A stretch of DNA of 64,000 nt from Spironucleus salmonicida (taxonomy: Eukaryota; Fornicata; Diplomonadida; Hexamitidae), in NCBI GenBank assembly GCA_000497125.2, contig CM035318.1:496001-560000 (forward strand), in the 5' to 3' direction. Under the pieces are notes generated by a model, which was given only the letters and a program-made list of their open reading frames with translations, made no database searches and was not told the origin of the DNA. The position numbers were made by a program, and so were the translations under genes. Below, one piece after another: positions 22,456-33,900 of the stretch (its first letter is position 1; each line of letters opens with the position of its first letter).

Positions 22456-23199
22456 TCACTTAATTTTACTTAACCATTCTACAAATACTGTACCCATATC
22501 TATATTTTCCTGATTATTTCTATGCTCGTCCATCCAGAATTTTATAAATTCAGTTTTACATAATTACAACTCATCTACACTATAAATCTTCTTACAATCA
22601 AAATAAACTCCTTCACAGACTTATACAGTTGTTTCTAAGTCTGTAACACGTTGCATTGATATAATTTTTTGACAAACATTATTCAAAAATACAGCAATTG
22701 AAACATTAATCTATCTCTTAATTTATGTTGCTCGTTTAACAATTTTATCGCTTTTTTTCATTAAATATTCAACACACTCTTCAGCAGCAATAAAATTAGG
22801 ATTGTCCCATTCACTTTTTTCAAGGATTTGCTCTTATCTTGACACTAAATTCAAATATATATCTTCTGCCCATTTTTCGTTTGGACCTTTTTCGTTAGTT
22901 GAAACTAGAACAGCAAAACGTGTCTTACGTTCTCTAGCAACGCAAAATAGCTCATATCTAAAAGATTTTGTATGATTAGTACAATCCACAATAACCAGAG
23001 TTTCATCATTCAAAAATTGTTATACAAAGGAGTAAATAGATCTAAATAGTTCAATTTACCTTTTAACCTGTTCTTCTGGTGTAAAACTAAGTGAGTCTGG
23101 TGATACTACTTTAGTAGACATAGAAGATAAGTCTTAGACTTATGTTGCTAACTCAGATTTTCCAGAGTTAGGTTTACCATAAAGAAGAAGTAAAGGCAT
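22456..23199 (-). CDS. KTI12-like P-loop protein, 247 aa
   Basis: It begins MPLLLLYGKPNSGKSELA, a Walker A loop at the extreme N-terminus as in KTI12 and the related seryl-tRNA(Sec) kinase. The motif VIVDCTNHTKSFRYELFCVA corresponds to the KTI12 Walker B region (IDxxNYIKGxRYELxCxA). KTI12 works with Elongator in wobble-uridine modification of tRNA. Length (247) is a little under the usual 280-300. The combination of both motifs favours KTI12 over other small P-loop kinases. TAA/TAG Gln codons are present throughout. Confidence 0.8.
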
Positions 23200-23376
23200 T
23201 TAATTATTTTGTATAGTTTTAAAGCATTATTATATATAATTATAGTGTACTAATTAAAGTAACATATGTCGCACCCTAAAAATAATAAGAATACATATTG
23301 ACAAAATAATATGGTAGTATAGTTTGCTACTAACTGAACAATTCACTAAATATAGTCATTTTGGCATACAAGATTA

Positions 23377-25983
23377 TCAATGTATAAAGAAATAAGGCAA
23401 GATTAGTAGTAATAAAAAGATTGTAAAAAACGAAATATTTACTACTTACTGAAAATTATATTAGTTATGATCATAGTATTTCTTAAATACACTTTTAAAT
23501 GGTTCTTCAACTTATAATTAATTTAGTTTTTACTATTGACCATGGTTATAACAATCATCATTCTCACATAAATATGAATACGTTTAGTTAAAGAATGATT
23601 TTCCATAGGAATAAAAATATTGCTAGTCTTAAAAGAATGATATTTTAATTGTTTTGTTTTTAACAAACGGCTTTGCTAGAGTATTCAATGGCAGTAGATC
23701 AATACATTTAAAGTTTTATTCTATCACAAACCAGTAGTTAAAAATATTTTTAAAAATCAATACTCCACTACAGAAACTAGGAATTTATAGTTAAAATAGA
23801 GATAAATTAGTTACTATATTAGAATCTTTAATAAAATTATGATAATCTAAAATTATTTAGAAGTTTAAAATAGTAGATTTAATTTCAGGACTGATATTAT
23901 TAGTATAATAGTCTTTAAAATCATACCTTATTAGATAGTATACACCATCTTATCTAAAAATATCTGGTAAATCTAACTCTATAAATAAAACAATTTAATA
24001 AAGTTGTATTAATGCTGTTAATTAAAGTTACTATATAAATTATTAACATAAATAAAAGATTTTTGTCTTATCGTCTGTAATTCTAAAAGATAAAATTGTA
24101 TCAGACGCTTTACCTGCCTTAATATCATTGAGTGATACCATATTGAATTAATTTATATAATCCTAGGTAAATTGAAAATTAGAACAAATAAATAAATATT
24201 CATTAAAAAAGAAAAACTACTGCTATTTAGGAACAGATAAGTCTTACACTGAATAAATATTTTAAATATTTTATTATATAGTAGTGTTTTATATTAAGTC
24301 TGAACATTTTTATTCACTATTAGTGAAATTAACTGAAATAAGAATTGAAGTTTCTGTATCCTAATGGTATAGACAATACTACTACTCAAATATATTTATA
24401 ATATCAATAAATTAAAATGTATTAATAAAATTTATATCTATTAAATGTTATTGAATGTTAAAGAGATCTTATTCAGTTTAAATACTTAAAATTTTATATG
24501 ATTAATAGAGCGAGGTCCAATTTATATAAACAAGATGGTTTTCTAAAGCTACTATGATCTATCCTTATTCTTCTTAAATTTAATACAAAATATTTTATAT
24601 AAAACCATGTGTAAGAAAAAACTGTTTAATATCGGGATGATATAAAAATGCATCTCCTTAGTAAACCAATATTATATTTTAACTTATTATTTCTTTTTCT
24701 TGTTATTTTCCGACTGTTACTATACCTAATAATATTCTACCAAATTTATCTGAATCTATATATAATGGCATGCTATAATATAACATATCATCTTATTTAA
24801 ATATTTAATATTGATTGTAATCTGGATATAAGCTCCCTATACCTTAATATATGCAAATATAATTAATTAACTCTTAGCTAACAAATTATATAACAGGTAA
24901 CGCATCACCAAAATTTAAAAAATAATTCCTTTTCTCTGAAAAATAAATTTCTGGTGTTAATAAAATCATGCTTTACTTATCAAAAATATATTACACATTC
25001 CGAAACGCAGTAAGTTTAGATAATGGCGGTTAGTTTTCTTCATCTAATAAAAACAATGTCATTGGAAAATCAAAGATTACTAATTGAATTTCTATTTATG
25101 ATGTGAAAGTAAAACCAACAAATTTTTGTCTCTTAGAAAATGAGTTCTCCTTCATATTTATATCTAAGTAATTACTTCTGAATATCTAAAATTGTTCATT
25201 TCCAAATTGCATGATTTCTCTCATTTACATGTTAACAAATTATGAATAATCTTATTCATAGATAATATTAATATCAAATTAATATACTTAGGTCCAATTT
25301 GTTATAATTAATTTCTATCTCCCTAAAGCCACTATTTATATTTTTGCATATCGTGAAATAGTACCTATGAATATTTCAACTTTTCTTAATATTTAGTGAA
25401 TCTTTTTATTACCACCATCAATAATAATAAGAATATTTTCATCATTAACTGCGAAATTTTTTCTAACAAAATTTTTTTCATTTAAAAAATCGGAAGTTAA
25501 AGTCATTTAATCTACAATTGATGAAAATTCAACAAAATCAAAATGATCTGTGAGGCTAGTTAATTCAGGTTAAATATTAAGAGAATGTGTATACATCTTA
25601 TTTAATTCATGTTCATATCCTTTAGGATATCGCCATTTCAATTTTGAATAATCCTATCCATTATCTTATTATTTTTTATGAACATCTTTTTCTAGTTACT
25701 TTACCGATTAAGCAAGTATGCTAATAGAATCTTATATTTTTTATTTTTATGTTGATAGCTTAGGATCCTATTATGAAGTTGTCTTCCAATCGGTGAAATC
25801 ATATTGATCTAGCAATTTAGAGTATAATAAATTATCCATCATGATCAAATCATCATATATTCCTTATAAAACAATTATCAACATTACGATAATATTTACT
25901 ATAAGATTATATTCTATAAAATAATAGTAATTTACTGGCGTCACTTTAATGATAATAATTGAAATTTTAGATACAAGTATCAT
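23377..25983 (-). CDS. Large two-anchor membrane protein, possible sensor-type ectodomain, 868 aa
   Basis: An unbroken 869-codon frame. Hydrophobic segments lie at the N-terminus (about residues 1-42, with IIVMLIIVL) and at the extreme C-terminus (NISFFTIFLLLLILPYFF), leaving a roughly 800-residue domain between them, probably lumenal or extracellular. An early strand VNDENILIIIDGG sits where a von Willebrand A-type fold would begin but lacks the DxSxS metal site. Later text (PLYIDSDKFGRILLGIVTVG) resembles Cache-type sensor domains. These resemblances are weak. The start ATG is 13 bp from the ATG of a divergent gene, so the promoter must be very short. An alternative start at the internal MMDNLL would remove the N-terminal anchor. 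Confidence 0.7.
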
Positions 25984-25996
25984 ATAACTTATTCCA

Positions 25997-26395
25997 ATGA
26001 AATAGTTAACTAATAACTCGTATTAAATTCATGAATTAACATATAAATATTATAATCAGCTATTAGCGAGCAATAGCTAAAAATATATTTATCTATTACA
26101 GTAGCCAAAACCATAAAACATCTATTATGAAATTATTTATAATTATTTTTCTAACTATGGATACCTTTTATCTTATGGATAATATGATATGGACTTTGCA
26201 GCCTATAATAAAACTGAAAAACATAGTCTTTTCCTTATCAAGATCTTACCGTCATCAAAAATTTCAACTACCATACTAACTACATATATGCGAGTGTCTT
26301 CTCAGGTCAAGAAATATCTTGTCTTAGCTTATATTTCTAAAGAAAAAGTTAATTTTGTCTCCTTAAAATACACCCCGCGCTCAGAACGTAAGTGA
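25997..26395 (+). CDS. Small basic protein, possible RNase P subunit (POP5/RPP14-like), 132 aa
   Basis: The 133-codon frame reads MKQLTNNSYQ to KYTPRSERK and TGA. The centre (YEIIYNYFSNYGYLLSYGQY, then SLFLIKILPSS) recalls the alpha-beta core of POP5/RPP14 proteins, where a loop with a gene-specific glycine precedes a strand ending in IRV-type residues. The match is weak and the usual N-terminal strand RYIL is only approximated (QKYIYLL). Its start is 13 bp from the divergent large membrane-protein gene, and its stop is 5 bp from the convergent small CRP. Confidence 0.5.
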
Positions 26396-26400
26396 CAAAA

Positions 26401-26694
26401 TCATTCATCAATCTCCTAAAGTAATGGTTCGTTTTCTATACCTTACTTTGGTTTTTTGAAGTAACAGAATATGCTAATTATAGCTATAACTGAAAAAATT
26501 ACACCAATTGATACACCTATTATTATATAAAGTGTGTTTAGTTTTTCAGTAATACATTGGCCATTGAAAATGTAGAATCCCGCCTCACACTGATTGCAAT
26601 CAGAATTTAATAATACAAAATGATCTTCACATTACTCACATACACTAGGGTCTAAAGGGTCACATTATTAACAGAATGAAACATTGCATGTCAT
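26401..26694 (-). CDS. Miniature cysteine-rich membrane protein 1, 97 aa
   Basis: A 97-residue single-pass protein: MTCNVSFCQQC, then a CxxC pair (VCEQCEDHF), CNQCEAGFYIFNGQC, a transmembrane helix (LYIIIGVSIGVIFSVIAIIS), and a tail KKPKQGIENEPLLQEIDE. It is one or two modules of the large CRPs attached to the same kind of anchor. There is no cleavable signal peptide. The tail holds ENEPLL, an acidic dileucine of the [DE]xxxL[LI] type that binds AP adaptors. It is closely similar to the next gene and was probably duplicated in tandem. Confidence 0.85.
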
Positions 26695-27001
26695 TTTTCT
26701 AATGTTAGTTATTAGCTATATATCCAAATATCATTTAATAATAATCATAATTTTACAACTAAATTTGATTTGATATCCTATAATTTGCAATTTTCAAAGT
26801 AGTTATATTCCTATATAATATAATTTAAGTATTATGAAATACTTTTTATAGTATTTTTTATATAAATCAAACACTTGGTTACGGTTCCTCTGCTTGATTA
26901 TAACTAAATCTTATTGTGTTATTTCTCATAGCTAATTAAGTTTCATTAACCAAAAGAAAAATAATATATAATTATTAGAAAGTTAAATTTTTAAAGAGTA
27001 T

Positions 27002-27319
27002 TCATTGTTGCTCTAATTATTTTTCTTGCAATAAAGGCTCCTTTTCGAGTTTAGACGCAGCGGATTATTTTTTACTTTTAACAATAACAAACGCCGCTAT
27101 AAATATAATTACTAAAAAGAAAACTACACCCATACTGATTCCAATAATGAGATCTTATTGTTCTTCTTTGATACTTACACATTCATTTTCTACAATCTCA
27201 TATCCGTCTTAGCAATCAGCACATTTATTATCTTTAAGATTAAAATGAGGATTGCAATTTTCACAAATCGAATTCACCTCATTAGTACAAGATTGGCAAT
27301 TTACTACATTGCAGGGCAT
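27002..27319 (-). CDS. Miniature cysteine-rich membrane protein 2, 105 aa
   Basis: It reads MPCNVVNCQSC, ICENCNPHFNL, CADCQDGYEIVENEC, a transmembrane helix (LIIGISMGVVFFLVIIFIAA) and a tail with LEKEPLLQEK. Domain order, spacing and tail match miniature CRP 1, including the EKEPLL acidic dileucine. Start chosen at the only ATG; the N-terminus again begins with Cys at residue 3. It is separated from CRP 1 by about 300 bp of AT-rich spacer. Confidence 0.85.
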
Positions 27320-27775
27320 TTTTAATAAAACATAAAGTATACACTATACTATAATATATACTATAAATCTATACTAAAATTAATTTCAGATAATTTTTAA
27401 TTAATCTCTACGTAAATAAAACTACTTCTAAATAGGTTAATATGTAAAAGTACATTTATTACTAATCCGGTACATTAAATTATATCTAAGGTTATAATGC
27501 GTAAGCTTAGACTATTTTAGTTTTAAACCTTGATATTAATAATTAGTATCATTTATATTTTTATTCTATCTAAGAAATTAAGATAACATATTTAATATAT
27601 GAAATTATTTAATTTATGTTATAGCTTATTTGTAGTTAGATTACTACTAAAACTAAATTTAAATGTAAAATATGATCGCTCTAAAGAGCACTACTACACT
27701 TTATCATAATAGCATCTCTTTATAAGAATAAATAAACTAAATTATTATTCTATTTTTAAATAAAACCGTATTATC
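27320..27775. other. AT-rich spacer
   Basis: About 455 bp between the start of miniature CRP 2 and the GC-rich repeat at the end of the dynein gene. Near 27675 a short inverted repeat (GCTCTAAAGAGC) is visible. No gene is supported. Confidence 0.45.
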
Positions 27776-27943
27776 ATACTCGCATCGAGGTAGAGGCCGC
27801 CTACCCTAGACTGCTCACCAATACCCAACGTCCCACTTTGCACCTTTACGACTCCAGAAGTCTGCATCGGCACCTCCGCCATGCACATATACCTTAACAT
27901 CGTTCAGCGCGCCCTTGCAGCAAAAGTCAATCCCGATTAGGTC
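27776..27943 (-). repeat. GC-rich segment shared with 40720-40902, copy 1
   Basis: 168 bp, inverted relative to the copy at 40720-40902 (183 bp). Within the part that encodes the dynein C-terminus the two copies differ only at two synonymous sites (GAC/GAT, CTA/CTG). After the TGA they differ by substitutions and one 15-bp indel. GC content is far above the surrounding sequence. Confidence 0.85.
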
Positions 27944-30900
27944 ACTTTGAATTTCGGTTTATTAAATTTACGCAACAAAGAAATAAATAAAGTGTTCTTA
28001 ACAGAAATCATCAGAATTATAATCTTCTAATATCAATTTGTCATTAATTTTTGCACCACGCAACCGATAGTCAAAATATCCTATTAGAAATGGTGGTGGG
28101 CCGTCTACGAATCCAAGTTTTCCATCACAATAAACTGGACTCTTCGTTGGTTTTATTACAGTACCACAAACTTTTAAATTGAGTGCACTGCACTTAAAAA
28201 TCATCTATGCATTGAAAATTTACAGGAAAAACAACATGTCACCAATTACATTATAAAAGCATATTCCACGCATACCAATTGCTTCGTTATGCATGAATAC
28301 AATTTATTCATTTATTTTCGTAAATTAATGCGCATTAAAATCTATTTTTTATAGTGAATTTTCTATGAATTTTTATAAAGGAAGTGGCACGAGATCATAA
28401 AATTTAAGATAATTAGTTACCACATTACTAGCTTATTATAAGCTTTCAGAGAAGATAAACCTAGCATCTTCAGGCATTAAATACGTTGTAAAGTCACGGA
28501 AAATTTGAATAAAATTATTAGGACTGAAAACATTAAATGGTTGATTTTACAAGCTTTCTGGACGCTCATTTTGAAGCTTAGAAAATTGTTAAAATTTGGC
28601 TATTATATCATGTAAAGTGAGCTTATCAGGCATGTCCATTAAAGTTTCAATTTCCTTATTATTTTTAATTTCTACTCCCTCTACGAAATTCGACATTGAT
28701 CTCACAAGTTCCTGTTAGCAACTCAAAAATTCATTTTTCTTGAATTTTATCATTAACATAAGAGTTTCAACCTAAAAGCATAATTCTTAATCCTGCACTT
28801 CTTCTAATCCTCTGCTCATCTTGATACTAAAATCCACACATATGAAAGTTAAAATACGTAAGACATCGCTAGTTAGTGCAGTTAGTGCAAGCTATTAGGT
28901 AAGTAATAACCCGCTGGATACCATCATAGCATGAGCGAAACATGCAACAATATCTTTTGGTCGTTCAACATAAACTATTTCTGGGTTGTAAATTGCTGTA
29001 AATTAAGATATTTAGAGTCCGCTTAAGGTGGAATTACCTGTATTTTTCTAATATTATATAGGTATCAAAACCCATAATAAATGAGATATCTCTACAGACT
29101 ATTATTTAATTTAGATAAGATAATCTAGTGCAGTTTTTACGTCGGCGGTAGCATCTACTAAAATCGAACTGATACTCAGTTAAATAGCACTTGGGGCGAT
29201 AGTTTTAACTACCGGTGCAAATTCAGTAATTTCAAGTTTATGAATCAAGTTTATTACTGTGGAAATAGCCAACCCTTCATCAAAGAAAATAAGCACTGTT
29301 TTACTCGTTTTTAATGAATTTCTGGCAGTTTAGGATAGAACTGATGGAAGATCAGAAAGAAAAGTTGGTGGGATTTGAAACTTATTTAAGAATTCCTCAT
29401 ACTTTATATATCTCTATTATTAGCTATGTTATAGGGCCTTGAAAGGCGAAATAGGAATTATCTCATGGTATCTCTGAAAAGTGTGTTAAATTGACTGCTT
29501 TTAGCATGTTATTGACAGCAACATGGCAGAAAAAATCGCTTCATTAGAAGGTTACTGTAGATTGTAAGGAAGTGAAATAGGAAGCTTTTACAGTGAATTG
29601 ATAAGGTCTATTGGGAAAAGCTCTACAGCTCTATTATGCATTTTATATATGTAACACCCTAAAATAGTATCAAAGCTTGACTTTGAGAGCATCAATTTTG
29701 CAAAAATTGAATGATTCTCATCGAAAAATTGAAACCATTCTTAGAAACGCTAAAATTCTAGCGAACAGCAGAAGTCTTTCCATGATTGATTTAGTGAAGA
29801 AACGGCTTCAAAAACTGGAGGTTTTATCTGATTTTCATGCAAGTTGAGCTTAGATAGTGCATCAGTGTCAGTTTCTTGCTGAACGAGTTTTGTAGTGTGG
29901 AAAACATGCTTCAAAATGAATTCGTCGTGAATGTTGGCAAAGCCAAAAGGAATAGAATAATACAAATAACAAATTAAAGTGTATGGAAGTTAATATTTTT
30001 CAGGCAACATAACTACAATTTTTTCTAAATAAAAAGACAAGCTATTTAAGATGAGTTCTAATTTCATATTTTTGGTATGTGAAATCTGCATCTTTTTGTC
30101 AATGAAATGTTTGAAATCAGTAGTGAAATTGTCCTGAAAAACTACGCTAAGTGGAGGATGAACCTTTTAAAGCTACGCAGTAAAGATTAGGACTGCAGTA
30201 AGACCTTGTGCAATGTAGTTTGTAAACTTTGTTGTCTGTTTGTTAATTTCCGATTGCTTGAAAACTTATATTCTCGATTCCATATTGTTCTCAATTCTTG
30301 TTATAATTAAATTAATTTACTACTGTTAATTGAGAGAAAATTTTGCCAAAAGATCAGTTTCAACTAAGATTTTCGAAAGGTCTACCATATCTTATTTATA
30401 TTCCAAAAATATCATCCTGAGTTATGAAAAAAGACACGATTCTCGCTCCTATGGTTAAAGCGAAAATCCCTACAAGTCCTTTGAGAGCTTATTCACGATT
30501 TCACGATGTGCTATTCGCCGCCCGGGCTTATTAAAAGTCTTCAAAATGTTCTAAAAAGTGTGAAATACATTGAATTGAGGTCTAACAACTATTGATGCGT
30601 CATTGAGCTACTAGTTTGCCAAACCTGAAGATACCAGATGCTCGAAATCGATCTATGAGTCCAATGAGTAGTAAAAACAATACCTATGAAGTGCCCGTGG
30701 AATCACCATTTTGAGCGTCCCTAGGTTTAGGTTTTGTCCCCGTTTTGTGATACGACTCTGCATCAAAAGTGAAATTTTCTTGAGCAAAACATTGTTCTCA
30801 GCAGGAGCCTCTCGTGCTGAAAAATTGATAAAAAGAACAGGAAGTTGTGCCTCGAGTGACGAGCGCAATGCAAGGCTGAACTTTTCCACTCCAAATAAGC

Positions 30901-33900
30901 AGTTCACAACACTAATATTTCCATCCCTTTTCCAGTATTTTTCACTCATTTCCACACATTACCTTACAATATCGAAATGAATAAACGAGAACTAGATCTT
31001 GAGCGCTTGGGATGCGATTAGACCTATAATTTCGTTCAAAAAATTCTCCTGCAGAAGCCCACTTTCAACAAAGTCCGAAAATTCGAAATTTGGTGCCAAA
31101 TCTTCTGCCAAAAGCCCCAAAAGCCGACTATTAAGTCCACTAATATTATTGTTGACATCGCTGATGAACTCGAATTTAGACTCAATTTCAGTAATTTCGA
31201 GGCCGCGCATCAAATTGTTCATCACAGAAACGCTATTTTCTGGAAGCGAGCAACATGTGATTTTTTCCATTTTCAGGGTTTCCTATAACGCTATTTCGAA
31301 CAACGTCTCGTTTTTCAGGTCAGACCTGACAAACGGGAAATAAATCAGTCGCGCCGCAATCATCACGCCGTCTATGGCAGCGTTCTTGATGAAGGTCACA
31401 GAGCGCTGCACGTCTGCCTAGAGCTTGGTATTCACATCTTTGAGCTTCTGCAAAAACTGCAAAGCCACCCCTTATTCCGATGGTGAATATCGCTTATTCT
31501 GCTCGATTTGCTGGATCGTATCAACGACTATAGTCACAGAATCCAAGAATCTGACTGCGTGCCGAATTCGCTTATTGACGATTTTGACAGCAATTTTGCC
31601 AAATCGATTCAGCGAAATCGCCATAAAATTGGACCCGCAGTGGTCGTTGCAAAATTGGAAAACTGCCAATAAGCCTTTGCAATAGATTTCAGTGTAGCTT
31701 TTGATCTGACTTTCACCTGATATAACGACGCCTGGAACCTTCAATTTTTTGATGTTAACGACAGGCACTTTGGTCATTTTGAAGAGGCTGTAGAGCTGCA
31801 AGCGGTCATTTTCACCCGCCAAAAATGCGTTCAGACGCTGCTCGACCACCGCATGTCGGCCTACTGGGTTGATTGGAATGCGCAAATTCGCAACAATTTG
31901 GAGGTCTGAAACAAGCGAAATACCGAACGAGCGGGACGCAATGCAAAGGACTTGGCGTACGCTGAAGGTGCCTTAAAACCCAAAATTTAGGGCTGCCAGT
32001 TTGCAGATAATCTGCAATTCCTACGCCGTAAAGAGATCGCAAATTGATGCCGCATTTTGAGCGATTTAGATTACCGAAACGAGTGTGGAAGCATCTGCAT
32101 TAGAGTACAATTATGAAAGCGGGGCTATGATAAGGACGTCGATTGGCTCTTGAAGAAGCGAAAATTAGAGTAAGTTTGCGAGTTGCGGATTTGCGTTGGT
32201 CTTTTTATATGAAGGCTATGCATTTTACTGAGAGTCTAAGTGTGGAATCGACTGTTCGATGACATTTTCGATGGATGGTAGGTCAGATGGGACCTAGAGT
32301 CCGGGTGTGATTTTAATATTTTCAGGCTACTTAAGGTCGATCAGGCCTAAAATAGGAGAAATTCCTAGCGCCTAACAAAATGCCGCACGTATCACATACC
32401 CAACTGCTTTTATCTCACCTTTTTCTTGTACACAATGGAATAGTGATTTTGTGAGCTAGTTATCAAATTTCTTCTTCCCTTAATGCTGCTTTTCAGATAA
32501 ATCTTTTGTGACAGACTGCAAAAGTGTCATAACATCTATTAACATACGGCGATGACGCCTTCCATGTATATTATGTTGATACTCATAATCTACAGTTGAT
32601 AATGTGCTGGCAGCAGATGACATCTGAGACGAAGAAGATGATATTGAACTTGAATTTGAAGAAGTCGCAGAACTTACATCAGTAGAAGATTCACCTAATG
32701 ACTCTTCATCTTCTAAGCGTTTTGAGTTAATTTAAGCAAAAAGCTTTTGATTAGAAATCATATAATTCCCCAGTGTCGCTAAAAGTTAAATTTAGTCATG
32801 ATAGTAACCAGAAGGCATCTAAAAAGAGTAAAAAATATAAGAAGGTATTCGAAATTAGTCTTCTAACGCAAAAATTTTATCAGGATTCCCAGATTTCAGT
32901 GCCTAAAAATAGTGATACAATGTGCGAGCGTTCCGCTCTAATTGTTATTACAAATTCAGGTGCATAACTAACATTCTGTTACACAAAGTTGGATCCATTT
33001 GTTTGCAGAATTAGTTAAACATAGCAACATAAAGTTTGAAAATAGCAGGGTCTACTGCATTTAGTTTTGAATTTAATACCATCTATTTTCGGAACTTTCC
33101 TTAAGCTTCCAGGATTTCAAGCTTGGGCTTTTCTTACTTTTTGGTATCTGATTTCTATACTTCAATTTCGAGCTCACTATCTTCTGAATCATCCTCTGTT
33201 TGGGTTTAAATAAATTTGTCTGCGTATTCTCGTGCAGTTTCAAGGACCTCAATTTCCCATTCAGTATACTGCGAAATTCGCATTTTTTAGAATTTTTCAG
33301 GTTCAGATTGTGCCAAGTGTATCATATATTCTGTATCTAAGCCACCCCAAAAAGAATTTTTGTCTAAAAGTTTGATACTGAGCGCTGTTTTTATCTCGTC
33401 CATAACACGCAAAAGATGATAGGATTATATCGATGGAAGTGATCTAAGGGCATTAAGAAATAGAGACAATCCAAAAGTCATCATTTATGTATCTTCTTTA
33501 GTAGTATAAATTGCACATTTACGCATTTCTGTGATAATTTCATAAAATGTACAAGGTAGGAGAGGTAAAAGCTTGCATAAACCCTTAATAAACTCTTAAA
33601 TGAAATAAAGCTCGAGCGTAGGATCTGCTACTTAAATTAATGTAATCATTTAATCCTCTTATATATCTTCTACACAAAAACAAAGCATTTGACTCTACGA
33701 TAAACTTGGAGGAACATTTGATGCTTCTATAATTATACTAAGTGCAGGTAAACTTGTCTTACCACTATATTTACTGTGATATAAGTTATCAAATTTGAGC
33801 TAGCCATACCCACTAGGATGTGCCAAAATTAATTTCTATCCGAGAAAATAACCATATTAGTCTAATTTGAGTGGTTTATCCATTACCTAATTCGTATCAC

